Positions 8,120 through 14,930 of a DNA stretch of 15,496 nucleotides are shown piece by piece. The notes under the pieces were generated by a model that saw only the letters and a program-made list of their open reading frames with translations, was not told the origin of the DNA and did no database searches. Within the stretch, counting starts at the first letter, position 1. The number at the start of each line of letters is the position of its first letter. A program made the translations under genes and the position numbers. Source of the stretch: an uncultured Verrucomicrobiales bacterium (GTDB lineage Bacteria; Verrucomicrobiota; Verrucomicrobiae; Limisphaerales; CANJSG01); assembly GCA_946480965.1 (NCBI GenBank), contig CAMLMI010000081.1, positions 1-15,496 of the forward strand. The letters run 5' to 3'.

Positions 8120-8671
8120 ATGTCGTTGCGCTCCGCCCTCCATCTCGAACGCGGTTTTGTCCGGCACCTGCTCCGCTTCCTGCGCGTGCGGGATTCGGAC
8201 GAACGGGTCGCGCGCGGTTTCGCCCTCGGCCTGATCGTGAATTTCTTCCCGACCTTCGGCGCGGGCGTGCTCATTTCCGGCTTCGTGGCCCGCCTCTTCG
8301 GCGGCAACGCGGTGGCCGGGCTGGTCGGGGGCGCGACGCTGACGTTCGTCTGGCCGCTGCTCTTCTACATGAACTTCAAGGCCGGGAGCTGGTTCGTGGC
8401 CTCGCCAGTGCCGGTGGACGATGTCTCCGACGTGACGGAAGGCTCGGCTGAGAAGCTGGTCTGGGGCTGGACCTTCCTGGTCGGCTCCGTGGTGAACGCG
8501 GCGTTCTTCGGCCTGCTGGTCTATGGGCTCATCCGGGTGTTGTATGGCCGGGCCCGGCCCGCGCTGCTCGCGCGGGGGAGGGATTTTCTCCGCTCGCACC
8601 AGGTGAGGTTCCGGCGCGTGCGTCTTCCGGGCCGGAAAGCCCCGCTCACTCGCCCAGGGTCCGGCGGATGA
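8120..8671 (+). CDS. DUF2062 membrane protein
   Basis: A 183-residue inner-membrane protein of the DUF2062 family, whose molecular function is unknown. The conserved stretch runs from about residue 33 to 93: FALGLIVNFFPTFGAGVLIS, then a Gly-rich helix, then YMNFKAGSWF, matching the family pattern of G-x-F-P-x-F-G followed by Y-x-N-x-K-x-G-S. Two membrane-dipping hydrophobic segments (about 34-58 and 63-83) and a third helix (about 117-142) are visible, followed by a basic C-terminal tail of about 40 residues. I chose ATG 8120; the frame is open upstream only through the previous gene and terminator. Its 3' end overlaps the convergent peptidase gene by 26 bp, so the last nine codons and the end of that gene share DNA. 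No Shine-Dalgarno is evident. Confidence 0.82.
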   Translation: MSLRSALHLERGFVRHLLRFLRVRDSDERVARGFALGLIVNFFPTFGAGVLISGFVARLFGGNAVAGLVGGATLTFVWPLLFYMNFKAGSWFVASPVPVDDVSDVTEGSAEKLVWGWTFLVGSVVNAAFFGLLVYGLIRVLYGRARPALLARGRDFLRSHQVRFRRVRLPGRKAPLTRPGSGG

Positions 8672-10169
8672 AGTCGCGGGTGTCCTTGGCGGACTTCGCG
8701 AGATCGGCCGGGTTCAGATAATACATGTGGCCGGCGTCGTATTCCTCGACCAGGATGTTGGGCTGGAGTTCTTCGGGCAGACGGAGCTGGCGGAAGCTGT
8801 GGAGGATGCCGTCGGGCGGCGTGGCGAGATCGCGCCAGCCGCATTGCACCAGCACCTTCAGATGCGGGTTTTCCTTCAGGGCGCGGGCCAGGTCGGGCGC
8901 GGTGCTGGCATAGGCGTCGCGACGGGAGAAGTTCCACGGCTGCACGCTGGTCAGGATCTCGTAGGGCAGGTCCTTCTCGAACTTCAGCTCCTCGCGCACG
9001 TAGCTGTTCATCCCGGCGGAAAAGACCCCGCTGACGAGCACGTGGCTGGAATCGAATTCCGGCCCGGCTCCGGCCGCGTTGCCGTCGCGGCTGACGACGC
9101 GTGCGTCGAAGCGGCCGATGATCTTGCCCTCGCTGCGGAGCAGTTCCTTGCGGAACTCCGTCGGTGAAACGCGCAGGTTGCGGTCGGCGACATAGTCGGC
9201 GGAAAGGCCGGTCAGGCGCGCGACCTTCGCGACGATGGCGGTGCGTTCGGCGGCGGGCAGCGTCGAGCCGAGATAAAGGGCGCGCGCGTAGTCGCCGGCC
9301 ACGAATTCGCGGGCCTCGGTCACGGCCTTGCGGAAATCGGCCTGGAGATCCGCGGGCAGCTTCTGGTGGAAGTGCGCCGACGCGGTCATCGCCGGGAGAA
9401 AGGCGAGATACGGCGTGTCGTTCAGGCCCACGGAACGGAGCGTGTCGAAGTCGATCACGCCGGAGACGAGCACGAGGCCGTTGACGTAGAGGTTGAAGCG
9501 GTTCTGGAGATGGTTGGCCAAACCGCAGGCGCGGAAGACGCCGTAGCTTTCCCCGGCGAGGAACTTGGGCGAGCGCCAACGCTTTTCCCGCGTGGTGTAG
9601 AGACGGATGAACTCGGCGACAGTCTGGATGTCGGCGTCCTGCCCGTAGAACTCGGCGGCCTTGTCGGGATTCTCCGCGCGGCTGTAGCCGGTGCTGACGG
9701 GATCGATGAAGACGAGGTCCGTCACGTCGAGCATCGAGTGTTCATTGGGCACCAAGCGGCCGGGCGGGCGCGGCGGCGTGGTGCCGTCGCCGGGGAACTC
9801 GACGCGCTTCGGTCCGTAGGCGCCGAGGTGTAGCCAGACGGAACTGGAGCCTGGACCGCCGTTGAAGCAGAACATGACGGGACGCGCGGCGGCGTCGGTC
9901 ATGTTGGTCCGGGTGTAGGCGATGTAGAAGACCTTGGCCGTGGGTTTGTTGTCCTTGTCGAGGATCGGGAGCATTCCGGCCGTGGCGCGGTAATGGATCT
10001 CTTGGCCGCCAATGGTGACGGAGCCATCCGTCACGGAGGCTTCGTCCTCCTTCGAGTCCTTCTTGGAGTCGGACTTTTCTTCGGCGGGTTTGGGCTTCGG
10101 TTCGTCCGCCGCACGGAGGATCGGTTGGGCGAGCGTGGCCGCGACGAGGAGGGCAGGGAGGATTCGCAT
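8646..10169 (-). CDS. Secreted S10-type serine carboxypeptidase-like peptidase
   Basis: A 507-residue alpha/beta-hydrolase of peptidase family S10, which removes C-terminal residues from peptides, typically at acidic pH. A signal peptide spans about residues 1-20 (cleavage near LRAAD) and is followed by a charged Lys/Glu/Asp-rich linker (22-46), so the enzyme is exported. NGGPGSSS (103-110) forms the oxyanion region. The catalytic Ser208 lies in GESYG (206-210), with candidate Asp447 in CGWRDLATP and His481 in YDAGHMYYL, in the correct order. The usual second Gly after GESYG is Val here. ATG 10169 is chosen for the signal peptide; an in-frame 46-residue extension lacks one. The start has no Shine-Dalgarno (CCCCTCCAATTCCCC precedes it). 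It begins 31 bp after the vapC stop on the same strand, so readthrough from the toxin operon is possible, though a link in function is not implied. Confidence 0.92.
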   Translation of the reverse strand: MRILPALLVAATLAQPILRAADEPKPKPAEEKSDSKKDSKEDEASVTDGSVTIGGQEIHYRATAGMLPILDKDNKPTAKVFYIAYTRTNMTDAAARPVMFCFNGGPGSSSVWLHLGAYGPKRVEFPGDGTTPPRPPGRLVPNEHSMLDVTDLVFIDPVSTGYSRAENPDKAAEFYGQDADIQTVAEFIRLYTTREKRWRSPKFLAGESYGVFRACGLANHLQNRFNLYVNGLVLVSGVIDFDTLRSVGLNDTPYLAFLPAMTASAHFHQKLPADLQADFRKAVTEAREFVAGDYARALYLGSTLPAAERTAIVAKVARLTGLSADYVADRNLRVSPTEFRKELLRSEGKIIGRFDARVVSRDGNAAGAGPEFDSSHVLVSGVFSAGMNSYVREELKFEKDLPYEILTSVQPWNFSRRDAYASTAPDLARALKENPHLKVLVQCGWRDLATPPDGILHSFRQLRLPEELQPNILVEEYDAGHMYYLNPADLAKSAKDTRDFIRRTLGE

Positions 10170-10200
10170 GGGGAATTGGAGGGGCTTCGGCGGAGAATGT

Positions 10201-10626
10201 TCAGGCTTCGTTGCCACGATTGTAGCTGCCGCCGTAACCGGCTTGATAGAGTCGCACGCCGACCACCCCGGACATGGCATCAAAGTGCTTGTCCTTCGCA
10301 TAGACACGACAGACCTGCTGATGGGCGATGGCGGCGATCAGGATGTCGTTCCAAGGCACGGCTAATCCCGCGTCGCGCAGCTTCCAGGAAAACTCCGTGG
10401 CCAACTCCCAAGTGGATTCGTCGGCCCGGACAAAGGGAAGAATCTCGAAGCGGCGGATCAACTTCAGCCGGTCGCCTTGGCGAGCCCCGCCCAAGACCTC
10501 CTGCCGAACGGGGCTACATAGCGTGGCTTCGTATTCCTCCAGAAGAGCCTCCAGCCCGACCTTGTAGGCCAGTTCGCCATCGCGGCGGCTGGCCTCGATC
10601 CAGACGGAGGAATCGACGAGGACCAT
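10201..10626 (-). CDS. vapC: PIN-domain toxin of a VapBC pair
   Basis: A 141-residue PIN-domain protein, the usual length of a VapC ribonuclease toxin. The Mg-binding acidic residues are present: D5 in VLVDSSVWIE, E43 in VRQEVLGG, D94 in WNDILIAA, and an Asp at 112 or 116 (KDKHFD) near the end of the domain. VapC toxins inhibit translation by cutting tRNA or rRNA when freed from antitoxin. The antitoxin gene lies immediately upstream with a 6-bp gap, the usual order and spacing. The last residues (about 130-141, YGGSYNRGNEA) are a short tail beyond the fold. The RNA target cannot be inferred. Lower-GC promoter DNA and the lack of connection to the neighbours fit horizontal acquisition. Confidence 0.93.
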   Translation of the reverse strand: MVLVDSSVWIEASRRDGELAYKVGLEALLEEYEATLCSPVRQEVLGGARQGDRLKLIRRFEILPFVRADESTWELATEFSWKLRDAGLAVPWNDILIAAIAHQQVCRVYAKDKHFDAMSGVVGVRLYQAGYGGSYNRGNEA

Positions 10627-10632
10627 GACGGT

Positions 10633-10836
10633 TTAGAAACCGGCCTTTTCGATCTCGTCGTTGGTGAGCGGATAGTCGAAGACGCCTTCGCGCAATTCGC
10701 GGCCAAACTCTTTGGCTTTCTGGCGTTTGACGAAATCGGTCACCGCTTTGGCGATGGCCGGACTCTTCTTGGATTCGCCGGTCATCTTGACCAAGTCCTC
10801 CAAAACCGATTCATCAATGTCCACGGTGATTCTCAT
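10633..10836 (-). CDS. vapB: VapB-like antitoxin
   Basis: A 67-residue protein that begins with a ribbon-helix-helix-like segment: strand RITVDID (2-8), helix ESVLEDLVKMT (9-19), then a Ser/Lys turn and helix SPAIAKAVTDFVKRQ (25-39). The C-terminal acidic tail (47-67, with FDYPLTNDE) should wrap the toxin's active site. The N-terminal half should dimerise and bind operator DNA. Directly upstream lies a perfect 15-bp inverted repeat that is a likely operator, so the pair is probably autoregulated. The stop codon is 6 bp from the vapC start, implying translational coupling. No Shine-Dalgarno is seen before the ATG. Confidence 0.88.
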   Translation of the reverse strand: MRITVDIDESVLEDLVKMTGESKKSPAIAKAVTDFVKRQKAKEFGRELREGVFDYPLTNDEIEKAGF

Positions 10837-10853
10837 GACGAATTAAAAATCAT

Positions 10854-10892
10854 CTAAATGATGAAAATGTGAATTAAATTTTCATCATTTAG
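10854..10892. promoter_or_regulatory. Perfect 15-bp palindrome upstream of vapBC: candidate operator and SDR terminator
   Basis: CTAAATGATGAAAAT (10854-10868) and its exact reverse complement (10878-10892) flank a 9-base spacer. It sits 17 bp upstream of the vapB ATG, in an AT-rich patch unlike the rest of the window, which fits an autoregulatory VapB operator overlapping the promoter. It also begins 6 bp after the SDR stop codon. Read on the minus strand, the hairpin is followed four bases later by TTTTT (10849-10845), so it could also end the SDR transcript. No clear -35/-10 pair could be fixed inside it. Confidence 0.75.
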
Positions 10893-10898
10893 TGACGG

Positions 10899-11705
10899 CT
10901 AAATCGTTTGGGAGAGGAATCCACCATCGACCCGGATGTCGGTGCCGGTGACAAAGCTGCTGGCCGCTGGGCTGGCGAGGAAGACCGTGGCGCCAATCAG
11001 TTCCTTCGCGTCACCCATCCGGCCCATCGGCGTGTGGCCGAGGATCGAGGCGGCGCGGGGGGTGGGCGTGCCGTCTTCGTTGAAGAGCAGCTTGCGGTTC
11101 TGCTCCGCCGGGAAGAATCCCGGGGTCAGCGTGTTGACCCGGACATTGTCCTTGGCCCATTCGCGGGCGAGGAAGTTCGAGAGGTTCAGCACGGCGGCCT
11201 TGGAAGCGGAGTAGGCGACGACGCGGGAGAGGGGCAGGTGGGCGGAGACGCTGGCGATGTTGATGATCGAACCCTTCTTCCGCTTCACCATGCCGGGGCC
11301 GAATTCCTGACAGGGCAGGAGCACGCCGCCGACGAGGTTCAACTCGAAATTGGTCGCCCAGTCCTCCAGCGCGATGTGCTCGAACTTCTTGTCGCCCACG
11401 ACGGTGACCTTGGGATCGTTCCCGCCGGCGGCGTTCACGAGAATGGTCGGGGCGCCGAGCGCGGCTTCCAACTGTTCATGGGCTTCGCCGAGGCTGCAAC
11501 GCGACATGGCGTCGGCCGTGAAAAACTGCGCGGTGCCGCCGCCGGCATTGATCGCAGCCACCCGAGCTTCGCCGCGATCACGATTGCGGCCCAGCACGGC
11601 GACCTTGGCCCCGGCGGCGGCCAATCCTTCGGCCAACGCGCCGCCCAGCACGCCGGTTGCACCGATCACCACCGCGACTTCACCTTCGAGAGAAAACAGG
11701 TTCAT
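10899..11705 (-). CDS. SDR-family oxidoreductase, D-mannonate oxidoreductase-like
   Basis: A 268-residue classical short-chain dehydrogenase/reductase. The Rossmann nucleotide loop GATGVLGG is at 15-22, NAAGG at 91-95 and the structural Asn123 in FELNLVGG. The catalytic Ser152 lies in INIASVSAH, with Tyr165 and Lys169 in YSASK. NTLTPGFFPAEQNRKLL (191-207) and the C-terminal DIRVDGGF complete the fold. The combination of AAGGNDP, LPCQEFGPGM and PGFFPAEQNRKLL resembles SDR proteins annotated as D-mannonate oxidoreductase (fructuronate reductase) in hexuronate breakdown. No other uronate genes are nearby, so this substrate is an inference from resemblance; the SDR assignment itself is secure. 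It is divergent from the DHH gene over 91 bp, and the palindrome of vapBC follows its stop codon. Confidence 0.87.
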   Translation of the reverse strand: MNLFSLEGEVAVVIGATGVLGGALAEGLAAAGAKVAVLGRNRDRGEARVAAINAGGGTAQFFTADAMSRCSLGEAHEQLEAALGAPTILVNAAGGNDPKVTVVGDKKFEHIALEDWATNFELNLVGGVLLPCQEFGPGMVKRKKGSIINIASVSAHLPLSRVVAYSASKAAVLNLSNFLAREWAKDNVRVNTLTPGFFPAEQNRKLLFNEDGTPTPRAASILGHTPMGRMGDAKELIGATVFLASPAASSFVTGTDIRVDGGFLSQTI

Positions 11706-11781
11706 GAATCGGGCGAATCTGGGACACGTGCCGATGGGCTAGAAGTGAAAACTTCCCTTGGGTTTGGTCCGCGAGGCCCGC

Positions 11782-11787
11782 TAAAGT
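11782..11787 (+). promoter_or_regulatory. Candidate -10 of the DHH gene promoter
   Basis: TAAAGT matches four of six bases of the sigma-70 -10. A weak -35 (TTGGGT, 11758-11763) lies 18 bp upstream. Only 9 bases separate the -10 from the ATG at 11797, so the transcript would start at or within a few bases of the start codon. Confidence 0.4.
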
Positions 11788-11796
11788 GCACGTCGC

Positions 11797-12738
11797 ATGA
11801 CGAATTTGCCGAAGCCCGAAATCATCTTCACCCACGAAAGCGACCTGGATGGCTTCGTTGCGGGGCTGCTGTTGCAACGGCTCGCCAAGCACCTTTTCCA
11901 GACCGATGTCCGGCTGGAGGCGCACCACTACACAGCCTGGAAGCTGCGCGATCTCCGCGAGAAATCCGCCTGGGTGACGGACCTGAGCTTCGAGTCCCGG
12001 CTGGACCGGTCCCATTGGCTCGTGGTGGACCATCACCAGACCAACGTCACGCCGAACTACGCGACCTTGATCCACGACGCCTCCAAGTCCGCCGGATTGC
12101 TCGCCTACGAACTCTGCGTCCAGCACGGCCTCGGCTCCGAGAAGCTGGAGCGCTTGGTCCGCCTCAACAACATTTCCGATCTCTTCCTCCAGCACGAACC
12201 CGACTTCCAGGAAGCCGTGGACTACAGCGGCCTGGTGAAGATCTACGGCTTCTGGAACCTCTACAACGTGGTCGGCGGCGAGCTGGAAAACCTCCTCGAC
12301 CACCCGCTCTTGGAAGTGATCCAGGTCAAGCGCCGCGTGGAAGACCCCTTGGGCTACGCCTGGGCCTCCACCCATGTCACCGAGCTCAGCCCGACCATCG
12401 GCCTGGTGGACACCATCGTGGGCAACGGCAACCTGATCGTGCACCAGCTCCTCGACCGCAAGGCGACGCCCTACAAGGTGCTCGTGACCGCGCTGAAGAA
12501 GAGCAACAACCAGATCGTGCTCAGCTTCCGCAGCGTCGATGGCGAAGCCCTGCCCGTGGCGGAGAAGTTCCAGGGCGGCGGCCATCCCAACGCCGCCGGC
12601 TGCACCCTGCCCAAGACCGTCCGCAGCGTGTCCGACGCCGTGGACTATCTCCGCAGCGTCCTCAACCCCAAGCCCACCGGCATGGAATCTACCAGCACGC
12701 TTAACGACCTGCTGGAGGCGTTCGAGGCGAAGGCCTAG
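11797..12738 (+). CDS. DHH/DHHA1-family phosphoesterase
   Basis: A 313-residue cytoplasmic metal-dependent phosphoesterase. The DHH domain shows His13, Asp16 and Asp18 in THESDLDGF, Asp62 in WVTDLS, the signature DHH at 78-80 (VVDHHQ), and Asp128 in NISDLF. The C-terminal DHHA1 domain carries GGGHPNAAG at 260-268, which binds nucleic acid or nucleotide substrates. Family members degrade short oligoribonucleotides (nanoRNases), pAp or cyclic di-AMP-derived products, and I cannot tell which applies. The middle region (about 145-195) is divergent from the short NrnA type. The gene stands alone on the plus strand, divergent from the SDR gene and convergent with the small membrane-protein gene (41 bp apart, no obvious terminator between). 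No Shine-Dalgarno precedes the ATG. Confidence 0.9.
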   Translation: MTNLPKPEIIFTHESDLDGFVAGLLLQRLAKHLFQTDVRLEAHHYTAWKLRDLREKSAWVTDLSFESRLDRSHWLVVDHHQTNVTPNYATLIHDASKSAGLLAYELCVQHGLGSEKLERLVRLNNISDLFLQHEPDFQEAVDYSGLVKIYGFWNLYNVVGGELENLLDHPLLEVIQVKRRVEDPLGYAWASTHVTELSPTIGLVDTIVGNGNLIVHQLLDRKATPYKVLVTALKKSNNQIVLSFRSVDGEALPVAEKFQGGGHPNAAGCTLPKTVRSVSDAVDYLRSVLNPKPTGMESTSTLNDLLEAFEAKA

Positions 12739-12778
12739 GTGTGGTGAGTTGAAGCCCGGCTGGGATCGACAGGACGGC

Positions 12779-13201
12779 TTACCTTCGCAATTTGGCGGTT
12801 GTGGCTTTCAATGGCTGGAATACCGCCCACACGACCAGCCCAAGTCCCGCAGTTGGCAGGATCGACAGCAGGATGCCTTCGGCCGAAATCGAGAAACCGG
12901 GCGAGGTCCAGCCTTGGAAGTTGAAGAATCCCAAGAAGGCCAAGTGGCAGACGAACAGGGTTCGGCCCAACAGCAGGCCGATGTTTCCCGCGAAGCGTTC
13001 CAAGAGGATCAGGATCAAGCCGGCCCAAGTGAGAAGTCCTGGTAGGAAGGTGGGTGACGGCAGCCAGAAGCTGATGACCGGTTCGTTGGAATTTTTCCGA
13101 TCCAGCACCAGCCAGAAGTGCAGGAACCGCAGGAGGTCCACGCCCACGAAAACCAGTGCCTTGGTGATGGACGACAAGCTGCGAGATCGACGCGACCGCA
13201 T
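12779..13201 (-). CDS. Small four-helix membrane protein downstream of ybeY
   Basis: A 140-residue protein I do not recognise. A basic N-terminus (MRSRRSRSLSS) precedes four predicted transmembrane helices at about 13-33, 51-68, 74-94 and 108-128, and the C-terminus is again basic (KATTAKLRR). This pattern suggests positively charged cytoplasmic ends and an even number of crossings. No catalytic motif is visible. It starts 21 bp after the ybeY stop codon on the same strand, so it is probably the last gene of that operon. The gene looks real because its hydrophobic periodicity is coherent and the opposite-strand frames are shadow. A longer minus frame over the same DNA (12735-13874) is Arg/Pro/Gly-rich and not protein-like. 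Confidence 0.7.
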   Translation of the reverse strand: MRSRRSRSLSSITKALVFVGVDLLRFLHFWLVLDRKNSNEPVISFWLPSPTFLPGLLTWAGLILILLERFAGNIGLLLGRTLFVCHLAFLGFFNFQGWTSPGFSISAEGILLSILPTAGLGLVVWAVFQPLKATTAKLRR

Positions 13202-13222
13202 GGATTGCTGAGGATTCTGCGC

Positions 13223-13666
13223 CTATTCGGCCACTACCCGCAGAAATCTCCGTTCCTCCCGCTTCATCGCCCGGTAGCCGGCGTCGGTGTGGTCGTCCAT
13301 CCCGTGGAGGTGGAGCAGGGCGTGAATGACGTAGCGGAGGACTTCCTGGTCCCAGGTGGTGCGGAAGCGTTTGGCCTGGCGCACGGCGTCGTCCACGCAG
13401 ATGAACACCTCGCCGGCCATGACCGCGCCCGGGGTGTCTTCTGTCAGGTCGAAAGTGATGACGTCGGTCGAGCCTTCGTGCTGGAGAAAGTCCCAGTTCA
13501 CCCGGGCCATTTCCTCGGGATCGACGAAGTGGAAACACACCTCCAGCGCGCCGTCGGGCCAGAGTTCTCCCAGCACTTGACGAGTTTGGCGACGCAGCGT
13601 CGGTAGGTCCAGCTTCCGGGTCTTCTGCCGGTTCTTCAGCAACAGGGTGCGGGTGGGTTTGGGCAT
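13223..13666 (-). CDS. ybeY: Endoribonuclease YbeY (rRNA maturation, metal-dependent)
   Basis: A 147-residue member of the YbeY/UPF0054 family, which matures the 3' end of 16S rRNA and takes part in late ribosome quality control. The N-terminal half has FHFVDPEEMARVNWDFLQHEGSTDVITF (46-73), where STDVITF is the family hallmark. GEVFIC at 85-90 and the metal site HALLHLHGMDDH at 115-126 complete it. The first two metal ligands His115 and His119 are in place. The third position, His in E. coli YbeY (HGxLHLxGYDH), is Asp125 here, followed by His126; Asp at this position also occurs in other bacteria. The start has no Shine-Dalgarno and lies about 16 bp from the end of a repeat element. PhoH lies upstream on the same strand, as in many bacteria, and the small membrane protein follows. 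Confidence 0.95.
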   Translation of the reverse strand: MPKPTRTLLLKNRQKTRKLDLPTLRRQTRQVLGELWPDGALEVCFHFVDPEEMARVNWDFLQHEGSTDVITFDLTEDTPGAVMAGEVFICVDDAVRQAKRFRTTWDQEVLRYVIHALLHLHGMDDHTDAGYRAMKREERRFLRVVAE

Positions 13667-13682
13667 CAGCAGCGGGGAAGTG

Positions 13683-13935
13683 AACCGCAGAGAAAAGCGG
13701 ATCGACGCAGATCAGACAAGGGAACTGAGCCGGAACGATGCAGGCGGAACAGCGACCAGAAGGCCGGAGGCCAAGTAGGACAGCGCTTCCAGCCTGTCCC
13801 CGAAGTCTCGGAGGCATCACCGAACGGTGTGGCTTTCGGACGGGGCGAATGCATTCGGATACTCCACGTCCCACGGGTCAGGCTGGAAGCCTGACCTACT
13901 TGGTATCTGCGTTCATCCGCGTTCATCTGCGGTTA
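13683..13935. repeat. Long imperfect inverted-repeat element between ybeY and phoH
   Basis: About 253 bp filling the gap between the two genes (13667-13945, no gene). The outer arms are 13683-13712 (AACCGCAGA...GCGGAT..ACGCAGAT type) and 13905-13935 (its near-reverse complement, with ATCTGCGTTCATCCGCGTT). The inner arms are 13771-13800 (CCAAGTAGGACAGCGCTTCC) and 13875-13903 (reverse complement apart from a few changes); each inner arm also folds on itself (GTCAGGCT..AGCCTGAC). The centre is a small hairpin, CACCG-AA-CGGTG (13818-13829). The halves are unequal because 58 bp separate outer and inner arms only on the left. This layout suggests a non-autonomous palindromic or MITE-like element. 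Short open frames across it are shadow. Confidence 0.7.
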
Positions 13936-13945
13936 AGAACCGGCC

Positions 13946-14917
13946 CTATTCCCCCGCCGATTTCGCCCGGCCGCGGTGCAGTTCATAGGCGCCGATGATG
14001 CGTTGGACCAGCGGATGGCGGACCACGTCCTTCTTGGCGAACTCGACGATGCCGACGCCTTCCACTTTCGACAGGGCGCGGTGGGCTTCCACCAGTCCCG
14101 AGTGGCGATGGCCGGGGAGATCGATCTGGGTGGGGTCGCCCGTGATGACGGCCTTGGAGTTGAAGCCGAGACGCGTGAGGAACATGAACATCTGCTCCGT
14201 GGTTGTGTTCTGGGCTTCGTCCAGGATGATGAAGGCGTTGTTCAAGGTGCGGCCGCGCATGTAGGCGAGGGGCGCGATCTCGATGACGTTCCGCTCCCGG
14301 TATTTCTCGATGTCCTCGATCGGCATCATGTCCTGGAGGGCGTCGAGCAGGGGCCGCAGGTAGGGATCGATCTTCTGGTAGAGATCGCCGGGCAGGAAGC
14401 CGAGCGCCTCGCCGGCTTCGACCGCCGGACGCGTGAGAATAATGCGGGAAACCCGCTCTTCCTTCAGCGCCACGATGGCCATCGCGACCGCGAGGTAGGT
14501 CTTGCCCGTGCCTGCGGGACCGATGCCGAAGGTCACATCGTGGCCGCGAATGGTGTCCACGTAGCGTTTTTGGCCGACGGTCTTTGGGACGACCGACGCC
14601 TTGCGGTTGGAGGTCTGGATGCGGTCGGAGTAGAGCGACTTGAGCGCTTCGACGCCGTCGTTCTTCACCACGGCCATCGCCTGGGCGAACTCGCGGTTGC
14701 GGATCGTGCCGCCGGCCTTGACCGAGCTTTCCAGCAACTGGAACAGCTGCTTCGCGAGGTCGAGCCCGCCGGCGGAGCCTTCGAGCTTGATCCAACCGTC
14801 GCGGTTGGTGGCCTTCACGCCGAGCTCGGCCTCCAGGTTCTGGAGGTTCTTCGGATCGTTGTTGAAGAGCTGCTGGGCGACGCGGGCGTTTTCGAAATGG
14901 AGCGTTTCTTCGGGCAT
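13946..14917 (-). CDS. phoH: PhoH-family ATPase
   Basis: A 323-residue PhoH-like protein with an N-terminal nucleic-acid-binding region (about 1-108) and a P-loop ATPase/helicase-like core. Walker A is GPAGTGKT at 133-140. ILTRPAVEAGEALGFLPGDL (160-179) follows, and Walker B is FIILDEAQN at 229-237, with TGDPTQIDLP at 259-268. PhoH is an ATPase that, with YbeY, is linked to RNA and ribosome processing; the direct substrate is still unsettled. It starts 13 bp after the stop of the HIT gene, so these are co-transcribed. Between phoH and ybeY many bacteria carry a PgpH-type HD phosphodiesterase; here there is only the inverted-repeat element. Confidence 0.95.
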   Translation of the reverse strand: MPEETLHFENARVAQQLFNNDPKNLQNLEAELGVKATNRDGWIKLEGSAGGLDLAKQLFQLLESSVKAGGTIRNREFAQAMAVVKNDGVEALKSLYSDRIQTSNRKASVVPKTVGQKRYVDTIRGHDVTFGIGPAGTGKTYLAVAMAIVALKEERVSRIILTRPAVEAGEALGFLPGDLYQKIDPYLRPLLDALQDMMPIEDIEKYRERNVIEIAPLAYMRGRTLNNAFIILDEAQNTTTEQMFMFLTRLGFNSKAVITGDPTQIDLPGHRHSGLVEAHRALSKVEGVGIVEFAKKDVVRHPLVQRIIGAYELHRGRAKSAGE

Positions 14918-14930
14918 ACGGCGAAAAGGG

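Noticed and set aside
10200..10899. vapBC, SDR and peptidase as one functional pathway
   Set aside because: They share a strand and short gaps, but a perfect palindrome separates SDR from vapBC and the products have no common substrate, so I treat their adjacency as incidental.
12735..13874. A 379-codon minus-strand frame through ybeY, the small membrane protein and the repeat element
   Set aside because: It runs through ybeY in a different frame and crosses repeat DNA. The product is Arg/Pro/Ser-rich with no domain.
13683..13935. A CRISPR array or transposase-bearing insertion sequence at the phoH-ybeY gap
   Set aside because: There are no direct repeats with regular spacers and no transposase frame. 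The structure is inverted repeats only.
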